DNA of 64,000 nucleotides from Streptomyces showdoensis (GTDB taxonomy: Bacteria; Actinomycetota; Actinomycetes; Streptomycetales; Streptomycetaceae): NCBI RefSeq assembly GCF_039535475.1, contig NZ_BAAAXG010000007.1, forward strand, positions 6,813 through 70,812, read 5' to 3'. The notes below the pieces were generated by a model, which was not told where the DNA came from, did no database searches, and saw only the letters and a list, made by a program, of their open reading frames with translations. The position numbers and the translations under genes are program-made. Positions 24,977 through 32,107 of this stretch are shown here, piece by piece. Positions within the stretch are counted from its first letter, which is position 1. The number at the start of each line of letters is the position of its first letter.

Positions 24977-25375
24977 ATGAGTGAGCATTTCGTCGGCGCC
25001 GGGTGGGCCTTCCCCCTGCGCACCGGCCCGAGCGGGTCGATCGCGCTCGTGCGGCGCGACCGGGAGATCGAGGAGTCGATGCGGCTGGTGCTCGCGACCG
25101 CGCCGGGCGAGCGGCCGATGCGGCCCGAATTCGGCTGCGCGGTGCACGAGTTGGTCTTCGCCCCGGTGAACGACGCGACGACGGGGCGGATCCGGTACGA
25201 GGTGCTCACCTCGCTGGAGCGCTGGGAGCCGCGCATCCAGGTGGAGGAGGTCACGGTGACCCCGGCCCCGGGGGATCCGGCCACGCTGCACATCGACGTC
25301 CGCTACCGGGTGCGGGGCACCAACAACCCGCGCAACCTCGTCTTCCCCTTCTACGTGATCCCCTCCGAGGACTGA
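24977..25375 (+). CDS. cis9: Baseplate protein, gp25 family
   Basis: gp25 proteins nucleate sheath assembly at the baseplate wedge. The 132-aa product has the family core: WAFPLRTGPSGSIALVRRDREIEESM, LVLATAPGERPMRPEFGC, GRIRYEVLTSLERWEPRIQVEEV and a closing VRYRVRGTNNPRNLVFPFYV strand, with the conserved GERxMRPEFG. It lies 46 bases after the spike gene with GAGAGAGGA upstream, and 7 bases before the large baseplate gene. Confidence 0.95.
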   Translation: MSEHFVGAGWAFPLRTGPSGSIALVRRDREIEESMRLVLATAPGERPMRPEFGCAVHELVFAPVNDATTGRIRYEVLTSLERWEPRIQVEEVTVTPAPGDPATLHIDVRYRVRGTNNPRNLVFPFYVIPSED

Positions 25376-25382
25376 AAGAGCC

Positions 25383-27413
25383 ATGGCCCTGCCCGCACCC
25401 CATCTCGACGACCGCCGCTTCCAGCAGTTCGTCGACGACGCCAAGCGCTACATCCAGCAGGCGTGCCCCGAATGGACGGACCACAACGTCTCGGACCCGG
25501 GCGTCACGCTCGTCGAGGCCGTCGCGCACATGGCCGACCAGCTGGTCTACCGCCTCAACCGGGTCCCGGAGAAGAACCACCTGGCCTTCCTCGACCTCCT
25601 CGGCATCACCCTCTTCCCGCCGGCCGCGGCCCACGCCGACGTCACGTTCCGGCTGTCGGCGCCGCAGGCCGAGCCGGTGCTGCTGCCGGCCGGCACCGAG
25701 GTCTCGACCGGGCGTACGGAGACGGAGGAGGCGGTCGTCTTCGCCACCACCGACGATCTGACGGTGGTCCCCTGCGAGCTGGCCCGTTTCCTGCGGCAGC
25801 CGGCCGACGCCACGCCGGAGGACCGGACCCAGGACGTGCTCGGCGGCTCCGACGTGCCCGCGTTCTCCCCGCTGCCGGCCGTCGGCGACCTGCTGCTCTT
25901 CGGCCTGTCGGCGGCGGTCCCCGGCTGCGTCCTGGTGCTCGGCCTGGACAGCCGGGTGGACGGCGTGGGCGTGGACCCGCGGATGCCGCCGCTGGTGTGG
26001 GAGGCGTGGACGGCGACGGACGGCTGGGTCGGCTGCGAGGTCGACGAGGACACCACGGGCGGCCTCAACCGGCCCGGCGAGGTGGTGCTGCACGTCCCCG
26101 CCGGGCACGCGGTCTCCCGGCTGGGCCGGCACGAGGCGGGTTGGGTGCGCTGCCGGATCGTGCCGGCGGCCGAGGGCCAGCCCGCGTACAGCGAGTCGCC
26201 GACGGTCCGCGCGGCGAGCGCCTTCACCATCGGCGGTACGGTGCGTGCGGCGCACGCGGAGACCGTGCGGGACGAATCGCTGGGCGCGTCGGAGGGCGTG
26301 CCGGGGCAGCGGTTCCGGCTCAGCCACGCGCCGGTCGTGAACCGGCCGCCGATGGTGCTCCGGATCGCCGAGCACACGGACGGTCCCGGCGCCGGGCGGC
26401 AGGACGGCGAGGCCCCGGGGGGCGCCCCCGCCGTGGACGGCGACGCGGAGACGGGCTGGCGCGAGTGGACGCTCGTCCCCGACTTCGCGTCCTCCCGCCC
26501 CCGCGACCGGCACTTCACCCTCGATGCGACGACCGGAGAGATCGCCTTCGGCCCGAGCGTGCGGCAACCGGACGGCACGCTGCGCCAGTTCGGGGCCGTC
26601 CCGTCGAAGGGCGCGGCGATCCACGTGGCCCGGTACGGCACCGGGGGCGGCCGGGCCGGCAACGTCGCGCGCTCCGCGATCAGCGTCCTGCGCAGCTCCA
26701 TCCCGTACATCGCCCGGGTCGAGAACCGTGAGGCGGCGCGCGGCGGGGTGGACGGCGAGACCGTCGAGGAGGCCAGGCTGCGCGCGCCGATCGCGCTGCG
26801 CGCCCAGGAGCGGGCGGTCACCGCCCGCGACTACGAGGAGCTGGCCCGCCGGGCCGCGCCCGAGGCCGCGCGGATCGCCTGTCTGGCGGCGGACGCGGCG
26901 GAGGCCGGGGACAACGCGGTGCGGGTGCTCGTGGTGCCGCAGGCGGTGCCGGACCGGGGCGGCCGGCTGCGCTTCGAACAGCTCGTGCCCGGGGAGGAGT
27001 TGCTGGGCCGGGTGACGGACTTCCTGGACGAGCGGCGCCCGCTGGGCACCCGGCTCGCGGTCGGCCCGCCGTTCTACCAGGGGGCGACGGTGGTCGCCAC
27101 GCTGCACGCCTTCCGGGCCGTCAAGACCGAGAAGGTGCGGTCCGACGCGCTGGACGCGCTCTACGCGTACCTCGATCCGCTGACCGGCGGCGTGCACGGC
27201 GAGGGCTGGCCGTTCGGGCGCCCGCTGCGGGCCGGGGAGATCTTCGCGGCGCTCCAGCGGGTGCCGGGCGTGGAGCTCGTCGACGAGGTGCTGCTCCACC
27301 CGGCCGACCCGCTGACCGGGCGCAGGGGCGAGGCGACGGACCGGATCGAACTGGGCCCGTCCGCGCTGCTGTTCCCGTTCGACCACCACGTCCGCGTGAT
27401 CGAGGCGCGGTGA
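25383..27413 (+). CDS. cis11: Large baseplate wedge protein (Afp11/gpJ-gp6-like)
   Basis: The 676-aa protein starts with DDRRFQQFVDDAKRYIQQACPEWTDHNVSDPGVTL, the typical opening of CIS and phage baseplate J proteins, followed by HMADQLVYRLNRVPEKNHLAFLDLLGI. A long middle of beta domains includes WVGCEVDEDTTGGLNRPG and HVARYGTGGGRAGNV. The C-terminal J domain has ALRAQERAVTARDYEELARRAAPEAARIAC and LVPGEELLGRVTDFLDERRPLGTRLAVG. It forms the iris around the tube end. Its TGA overlaps the GTG of the next gene. Confidence 0.93.
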   Translation: MALPAPHLDDRRFQQFVDDAKRYIQQACPEWTDHNVSDPGVTLVEAVAHMADQLVYRLNRVPEKNHLAFLDLLGITLFPPAAAHADVTFRLSAPQAEPVLLPAGTEVSTGRTETEEAVVFATTDDLTVVPCELARFLRQPADATPEDRTQDVLGGSDVPAFSPLPAVGDLLLFGLSAAVPGCVLVLGLDSRVDGVGVDPRMPPLVWEAWTATDGWVGCEVDEDTTGGLNRPGEVVLHVPAGHAVSRLGRHEAGWVRCRIVPAAEGQPAYSESPTVRAASAFTIGGTVRAAHAETVRDESLGASEGVPGQRFRLSHAPVVNRPPMVLRIAEHTDGPGAGRQDGEAPGGAPAVDGDAETGWREWTLVPDFASSRPRDRHFTLDATTGEIAFGPSVRQPDGTLRQFGAVPSKGAAIHVARYGTGGGRAGNVARSAISVLRSSIPYIARVENREAARGGVDGETVEEARLRAPIALRAQERAVTARDYEELARRAAPEAARIACLAADAAEAGDNAVRVLVVPQAVPDRGGRLRFEQLVPGEELLGRVTDFLDERRPLGTRLAVGPPFYQGATVVATLHAFRAVKTEKVRSDALDALYAYLDPLTGGVHGEGWPFGRPLRAGEIFAALQRVPGVELVDEVLLHPADPLTGRRGEATDRIELGPSALLFPFDHHVRVIEAR

Positions 27414-28009
27414 ACGGCCCGCGGTACGGCGTGACGGGCTCCGCGCGGGGGACGGTGCCGGGCCTGGCGACTCCGTATCCGCTGGGCGAGGCGCTGCCCG
27501 CGGTGTACGCGGAGGACGACTTCGGGCGCCGGTTCGTGTCCGGCCTCGACGTGGTCCTCGCGCCCCTCTTCAACGTGCTGGACTCGCTGGAGGCGTACTT
27601 CTCGCCCGCGCTCGCCCCGGCCGACTTCGTCGACTACCTGGCGACCTGGGTCGGCGCCGAACTCGACGGCTCCGAACCGCTGGAGACCCGTCGGCGCGCG
27701 GTCGCCGCGGCCGTCGCGCTGCACCGGGTGCGCGGCACCCGACGCGGCCTCGTGGCGGCGGTCCGGCTCGCCTTCGGCACCGCTCCGGAGGTCGTCGAGA
27801 GCGGCGGGGCGCACTGGTCGGCGCGCCCGCTCGGCCCGTTCCCCGGCGCGTCCGTGGCCGGGCTGCACGTCATCCTCCGGGTCGCCGACCCGGCCGCCGT
27901 GGACCCGTACCGGCTGCGCGCGGTCGTGGCGGCCGCCCGTCCGGCCCATCTTCCGTTCACCACCACGGTGACCACCGCTTCCGCCCCTGAAGGAGCCTCC
28001 ACCCCATGA
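27410..28009 (+). CDS. cis12: Baseplate protein of the phage tail I family (Afp12-like)
   Basis: The 199-aa product carries the phage_tail_TIGR02242-like domain: LPAVYAEDDFGRRFVSGLDVVLAPLFNVLDSLEAYF, then LAPADFVDYLATWVGAELDG, RAVAAAVALHRVRGTRRGLVAAVRLAFG, and a strand HVILRVADPAAVDPYRLRAVVA. It partners the large wedge protein in phage gpI-gpJ pairs. It is coupled on both sides: GTGA with cis11 and ATGA with the following membrane protein gene. Confidence 0.9.
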   Translation: MNGPRYGVTGSARGTVPGLATPYPLGEALPAVYAEDDFGRRFVSGLDVVLAPLFNVLDSLEAYFSPALAPADFVDYLATWVGAELDGSEPLETRRRAVAAAVALHRVRGTRRGLVAAVRLAFGTAPEVVESGGAHWSARPLGPFPGASVAGLHVILRVADPAAVDPYRLRAVVAAARPAHLPFTTTVTTASAPEGASTP

Positions 28010-29367
28010 GCGACACCGGCAACACCCGCCCCTGCCCGGACTGCGCCCGTCCGGTCCGGGCGGCGGACCAGTCCTTCTGCGACGCGTGTGGCGCGTTCCT
28101 GCGCTGGGACACGCCCTCGGCGCGTCCGGCGACGACGGGTTCCGGCGAACCGGCGGCCCCGGCCGGGGAGCCGGGCCGTGGCGGTGCGGGCACGGCCACG
28201 GCCACGGGCGCGACGGCCTCCGAGGCCGCCACGGCACCGCTGCCCGCGGTGCGGGACGCCGAAGACGCCAGGGACGCCAGGGACGAAGCGAACACCGTGG
28301 TCTCCGTGGACGCCGCGGACGGCGGGGACACCGAGGCCGGGGCAGGGGCGGCTCCGGCCGCCGGTGCCCCGGCGGCCGCGTCCCCGTCCGCACGGACCCC
28401 GGCCCCGGCGGGCCCCGCGACCGCCTCCGACGACACGCCCGAGGCGTCGGCGGCGCCCGAGGCGGTCGCGAGCCAGGCGGCGACCGGCCCCACCCCGGCC
28501 CCGGTCACGCCGACCCCCGCTCCCGCCCCCGGCCCCTCCGACACCGTCGTGCGCGCCCTCCTCGTCCCCGTACCGGAGAGCGGCCCCTCCGCCCCGGCCG
28601 CCGTGCTGCCGGGGCGGCCGGACGCGCCGCGCCCCACGGTGCGGGCCGCCGAGGCGCCCGTGGTCGCGCAGGGCGGTGCGCCGTGCGGGGCCTGCGGGAC
28701 CGCCAACTCCCCCGGCCGGCACTTCTGCCGGTTCTGCGCGACGCCCCTGGTCGCCCGGCCGGCGACCGAGGCCGAAGGCCCGTACGCCGGGCAGCGTCCG
28801 CGGCTCGCCCGGGACCGTTCGCGCTGGATCGTGCGGGCCCTGGCGACGGCCGCCGTGGTCGCCCTGCTCGTCGGCGGGATCATCGGCGGGCCGCCCGCCG
28901 CCCGTGCGGTGCAGGACCACTTCGCCGACCGGGCCCCCGTCCACCCGGCCGCCTGGCGCGCCTCGCACGCGGCGCCGAAGCAGGGCGCCTCGATGGCGGG
29001 CGACGGCTACTCCAACACCTGGTGGGGCACGGGATACGCGGGCGACTCGGCCGGCCAGTACCTGGAGGCGCTGTTCGGCGAGCCGACCGACCTGCTGGCG
29101 GTGCTGATCACCCCCGGCAGCGGGAAGAACACCACCCGGGCCGACGGCCAGGCGACCCCGCGCACCTTCGACCTGGTGGTCACGGACTCGGGGGGCGAGA
29201 CGCACGTCTCGCAGCACCGGATCAACGACGGCGGCACCCAGAAGATCGAGCTGCGGGTGCGGGACGCCGTGTCGGTGCGGCTCGTGGTGCGCACGGCGTG
29301 GCGGGCGGACCCGAGCCGTCAGGTGGCGGTCGCGGAGCTGGAGTTCTTCGGCCGTTCCTTCTCCTGA
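28006..29367 (+). CDS. cisA: CisA-like membrane protein: two zinc ribbons, TM helix, galactose-binding-like C-terminus
   Basis: The 453-aa protein has a CxxC-x11-CxxC zinc ribbon at residues 10-28, a disordered Ala/Pro/Thr-rich stretch to about 220, and a second ribbon (C227, C230, C241, C244). One transmembrane helix lies at about 274-295 (ALATAAVVALLVGGIIGG). The extracytoplasmic domain (about 300-453) looks like a discoidin/NADase-type sugar-binding sandwich (GDGYSNTWWGTGYAGDSAGQYLEALFGEP split over two strands, VRLVVRTAWR, VAVAELEFFGR). As the last gene of the structural operon, with ribbons in the cytoplasm, it fits CisA. CisA is the S. coelicolor protein reported to bring cytoplasmic CIS particles to the membrane during stress-induced cell death; I match it by architecture and position, not by alignment. 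Its last 49 bases overlap the convergent MerR gene. Confidence 0.78.
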   Translation: MSDTGNTRPCPDCARPVRAADQSFCDACGAFLRWDTPSARPATTGSGEPAAPAGEPGRGGAGTATATGATASEAATAPLPAVRDAEDARDARDEANTVVSVDAADGGDTEAGAGAAPAAGAPAAASPSARTPAPAGPATASDDTPEASAAPEAVASQAATGPTPAPVTPTPAPAPGPSDTVVRALLVPVPESGPSAPAAVLPGRPDAPRPTVRAAEAPVVAQGGAPCGACGTANSPGRHFCRFCATPLVARPATEAEGPYAGQRPRLARDRSRWIVRALATAAVVALLVGGIIGGPPAARAVQDHFADRAPVHPAAWRASHAAPKQGASMAGDGYSNTWWGTGYAGDSAGQYLEALFGEPTDLLAVLITPGSGKNTTRADGQATPRTFDLVVTDSGGETHVSQHRINDGGTQKIELRVRDAVSVRLVVRTAWRADPSRQVAVAELEFFGRSFS

Positions 29368-30293
29368 GGTCCGGCCGTGAACGGCCGCGTTCCGGGACCG
29401 GTCTTCAGGGCCACGCAGAGCCAGTGGTGGGTCGCGCCCGCCGTCGGCTCGGCGGGGCCCGAGGCCGGCGCGGCGGCCTCGGCCGCGAGTTCCCAATAAC
29501 GGGCGATCAGCGGGTCGGCGCCGCGGATCATGAGTCCGGCGAGGCGGCTCCGGAAGCCGCGGGTGTCCCGTACGCCGAGCGCGGCGGCGTAGGCGGCGAC
29601 GAAGCAGTCGAGCGCCTCGCCCGCGGCGGGCGGCCGGCCCGCCCGCACCTGGGTCGCCGCGAGGGCGTAGGCCTCGCCCAGGCCCTCGTAGAGCACGGCG
29701 GGCCGGTGGTCGAGGCCGGCCAGGTGGACGACGGGCGCGGGCGCCCGGGCGACGAGTTCGTGCAGGCGGGCGAAGGCGAGCACCTGGGCGGGCGTCGGGT
29801 CCCCGGGAGGGTCGGGGACGGCGACGCCGACGATCGCGGCGGCGAGCCGGGACGGCATCCGCACGGGCAGCGTGCGGCGCCAGAAGCGGGCCAGGGCCGT
29901 GGTGTCGGGCGGTACGGGCACGGCCCCGAGCAGCCGCAGCCGTTCCGCCCGCTCCTCGGCGGTGCAGTCCCGGAGGAGCCGCAGCGAGGCCTCCTGCCAG
30001 CGCAGGGCGGCGAGCCGGCCGCCGACCTCCCGCAGGCGTCCCGCGACGACGTCCTCCAGGGCGTCGTCGCGGTCGAGCACCCGGCCGACGTCCGGGACGG
30101 GCAGGTCGAGGGTGCGCAGGGCGCGGATCAGCCGGATCCGGTCCAGGGCCTCGGGCCCGTACCGCCGGTGGCCGCCGCCGCTGCGGCCGGCCTCCGGGAC
30201 CAGTCCGCGGTCGGAGTAGAAGCGGACGGTCTTGACGGTGACGCCCGCGCGCTCGGCGAGCTCCCCGATGCTCCACAGCTCCTCTGCGGACAC
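29319..30293 (-). CDS. MerR-family transcriptional regulator
   Basis: The 324-aa protein has a MerR winged helix (WSIGELAERAGVTVKTVRFYSDRGLVPEAGRSGGGHRRYG), the linker LDRIRLIRALRTLDLPVPDVGRVL, and a long C-terminal ligand-type domain of about 190 residues without metal-binding cysteines, so an organic effector is likelier than a metal. GTG is the start. The protein ends with a polar tail whose coding overlaps the cisA 3' end by 49 bases. It is divergent from the double-hydrolase gene, whose promoter has the long spacer and palindrome typical of MerR control, so that gene is the likely target, together with autoregulation. Confidence 0.9.
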   Translation of the reverse strand: MSAEELWSIGELAERAGVTVKTVRFYSDRGLVPEAGRSGGGHRRYGPEALDRIRLIRALRTLDLPVPDVGRVLDRDDALEDVVAGRLREVGGRLAALRWQEASLRLLRDCTAEERAERLRLLGAVPVPPDTTALARFWRRTLPVRMPSRLAAAIVGVAVPDPPGDPTPAQVLAFARLHELVARAPAPVVHLAGLDHRPAVLYEGLGEAYALAATQVRAGRPPAAGEALDCFVAAYAAALGVRDTRGFRSRLAGLMIRGADPLIARYWELAAEAAAPASGPAEPTAGATHHWLCVALKTGPGTRPFTAGPQEKERPKNSSSATAT

Positions 30294-30350
30294 GACACGA
30301 ACCCCCCGTCGTCGCGGACCCCCAGGCTAGCCTCCGCCCCCCGTCCCGCT

Positions 30351-30380
30351 TGAACCTCCCCCGGGGGGAGTTCCTACCGT
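30351..30380 (+). promoter_or_regulatory. MerR-type promoter with operator in an 18-bp spacer
   Basis: TTGAAC (30351-30356) and TACCGT (30375-30380) are 18 bases apart. The spacer and its edges form the imperfect palindrome GAACCTCCCC-G-GGGGGAGTTC (8 of 10 pairs, 30353-30373). This is the classic arrangement that MerR activators untwist, placed 47 bases before the hydrolase start. Confidence 0.65.
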
Positions 30381-30426
30381 TCCCGCGTCCGCCGGGAGTC
30401 GGGCGGGAACGCGAGGAGACGAGACG

Positions 30427-31908
30427 ATGACCGCTTTCGTGTTGGTGTCGGGCCCCTTCACCGGGGGCTGGGTGTGGCGGGAGGTCGCCGGGCGGCTGCG
30501 GGCGGCGGGGGCCGAGGCCCTTCCGCTGTCCTTGACGGGGATGGGGGACGGCCCCGCCGGGGGGCCGGAGACGGACCTGGAGACGCATGTCGCGGACGTG
30601 GTGCGGGCGGTCGACGCCTGTGGCGCGGCCGAGGTGGTGCTCGTCGGGCACGACTACGGCATCCATCCGGTGCTCGGCGCCGCCGACCGGCGGCCGGGGC
30701 GGGTGGCGCGGGTGGTGTACCTGGACTCCGGGATGCCGGGGGACGGGGACGCGGCGCTCGCCCTCGCGCCCGAGGGGACCGTGGCGCGGGACGGGTTCGT
30801 GGCGCCGCCGTCGGGCGAGGGGTGGGCGCGGTGGGGCAGCCTGGACGGGATTCCGGCGGAGGCCCTGGACCGGCTGGACCGGCTCGCCGTGCCGCAGCCG
30901 GAGCGGACGCTGACCCAGCCGCTGCGGCTGGCCGGCGCTCCCTTCGACCGGCCGACGACCGGGGTGCTGTGCACGGCGAACGGCTCCGGGATCGCGATGG
31001 TCGAGATGCTGGTGGCCTCGGGGCCGCCGGCGTTCCGGGTGCTGGCCGATCCGAGGGTGGGCTTCCTCGAACTGGCCACCGGGCACTGGCCGATGCTCTC
31101 GGCCCCCGGCGACCTCGCCGAGGCGCTGCTGCGGGCGGCCGCGGACGAGGGGCACCGGGTGGAGGCGCCGGAGCACGAGGCCTGGCCCGCGCACGCGGGC
31201 GCCTTCCTCCTGGACGTCCCGGAGCGGCCGCGGGACCGCAGGGGCCGGGTCGACCTGCACCTGCCGGAGGCCGAGGGCCCGCGCCCGGCGGTGCTGTTCG
31301 TGCACGGCGGGCCGGTCCCGCCCGACCGGCGGCCCACGCCGAGGGACTCGCCGACCCTGCTCGGCTACGCCCGGTACGTGGCGGGCCTGGGCGCGGTCGG
31401 GGCGACCCTGGACCATCGCCTCCACGACCTGGCGGACTACCCGCGCGCGGCGGAGGACCTCGCCGAGGCGGTCGATCTGGTCCGTGCCGACCCGCGCGTG
31501 GACGGGGACCGGATCGCCCTGTGGTTCCTGTCGGCCGGCGGCCTCCTCTCGGCGGACTGGCTCGCGGCGCCGCCGCCCTGGCTCCGGGCCGTGGCCCTGA
31601 GCTACCCGGTCCTCGCGCCGCCGTCGACGTGGCGTGCGGTGCACCCGCGGTTCCGGCCGGTCGGGGCGGTGGCGGCGGCGAGCCCGCCGATCGTGCTCTC
31701 CCGGGCGGGCCTGGAGCACGAGGTGTTCGCGACGGCGGTGGAGGAGTTCCTGGTCGCCGCCGGGGAGGCGGGCGCCGAGCTCGACCTCGTCGAGGTGCCG
31801 CTCGCCCGCCACGGCTTCGAGACCCTGGACCACACGGAGGAGACCCGCGCGGCCGTGGCCCGCGCGACGCGTGCGGTGCTCGGGCGGCTGCTGCCGACGG
31901 CGGACTGA
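30427..31908 (+). CDS. Fused double alpha/beta hydrolase
   Basis: Two hydrolase domains are joined in 493 residues. Domain 1 (1-240) opens FVLVSGPFTGGWVWREVAGRL, has GMGDGP, the elbow position VLVGHDYGIHPV (GHDYG, with Asp where Ser is usual) and TGHWPMLSAP with the late histidine; it resembles the salicylate-esterase/MhpC-like group. Domain 2 (265-493) opens PAVLFVHGGPVPPDR, has the elbow ALWFLSAGGLLSADWL (Ser-Ala-Gly-Gly) and PLARHGFETLDHTEETRAAV with the catalytic histidine; it resembles dienelactone hydrolases. Domain 2 looks catalytically complete, while domain 1 may be altered at the nucleophile. The MerR-type promoter upstream suggests induction by a small organic compound. I do not know the substrate. 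Confidence 0.8.
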   Translation: MTAFVLVSGPFTGGWVWREVAGRLRAAGAEALPLSLTGMGDGPAGGPETDLETHVADVVRAVDACGAAEVVLVGHDYGIHPVLGAADRRPGRVARVVYLDSGMPGDGDAALALAPEGTVARDGFVAPPSGEGWARWGSLDGIPAEALDRLDRLAVPQPERTLTQPLRLAGAPFDRPTTGVLCTANGSGIAMVEMLVASGPPAFRVLADPRVGFLELATGHWPMLSAPGDLAEALLRAAADEGHRVEAPEHEAWPAHAGAFLLDVPERPRDRRGRVDLHLPEAEGPRPAVLFVHGGPVPPDRRPTPRDSPTLLGYARYVAGLGAVGATLDHRLHDLADYPRAAEDLAEAVDLVRADPRVDGDRIALWFLSAGGLLSADWLAAPPPWLRAVALSYPVLAPPSTWRAVHPRFRPVGAVAAASPPIVLSRAGLEHEVFATAVEEFLVAAGEAGAELDLVEVPLARHGFETLDHTEETRAAVARATRAVLGRLLPTAD

Positions 31909-31935
31909 ACCGGCGGCGAGCCGGCCGGCCGGTCC

Positions 31936-31972
31936 GGGGCGGGGCGGGGGCGGTGCGGGGGCGGGGCGGGGG
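31936..31972 (+). other. G-run cluster, possible G-quadruplex
   Basis: Six runs of four or five G separated by one to six bases lie just after the double-hydrolase stop and about 60 bases before the MFS promoter. Such a tract could fold as a quadruplex in the non-template strand or RNA and may act in termination. Function is not shown. Confidence 0.4.
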
Positions 31973-32018
31973 TTCAGGTGCGCCGGTCGGTGAGCGGACC
32001 CCGTTCCTGATCGAAGCA

Positions 32019-32060
32019 TGCAATGCGCGTTTGCACATATAGCGCGTCTGCAATTATTGT
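32019..32060 (+). promoter_or_regulatory. MFS gene promoter with three TGCAA half-sites
   Basis: TTGCAC (32031-32036), 18 bases, TATTGT (32055-32060) is a good vegetative promoter. TGCAA (32019), TTGCA (32031) and TGCAA (32049) lie on and between the elements; the first two form an inverted repeat with a 7-base spacer. The region is unusually AT-rich for this genome, as promoters of regulated exporters often are. Confidence 0.55.
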
Positions 32061-32107
32061 GGAGGCACGTAAACAGCTCACTCAAGCACGTACGGAAGGG
32101 TTGAGCC

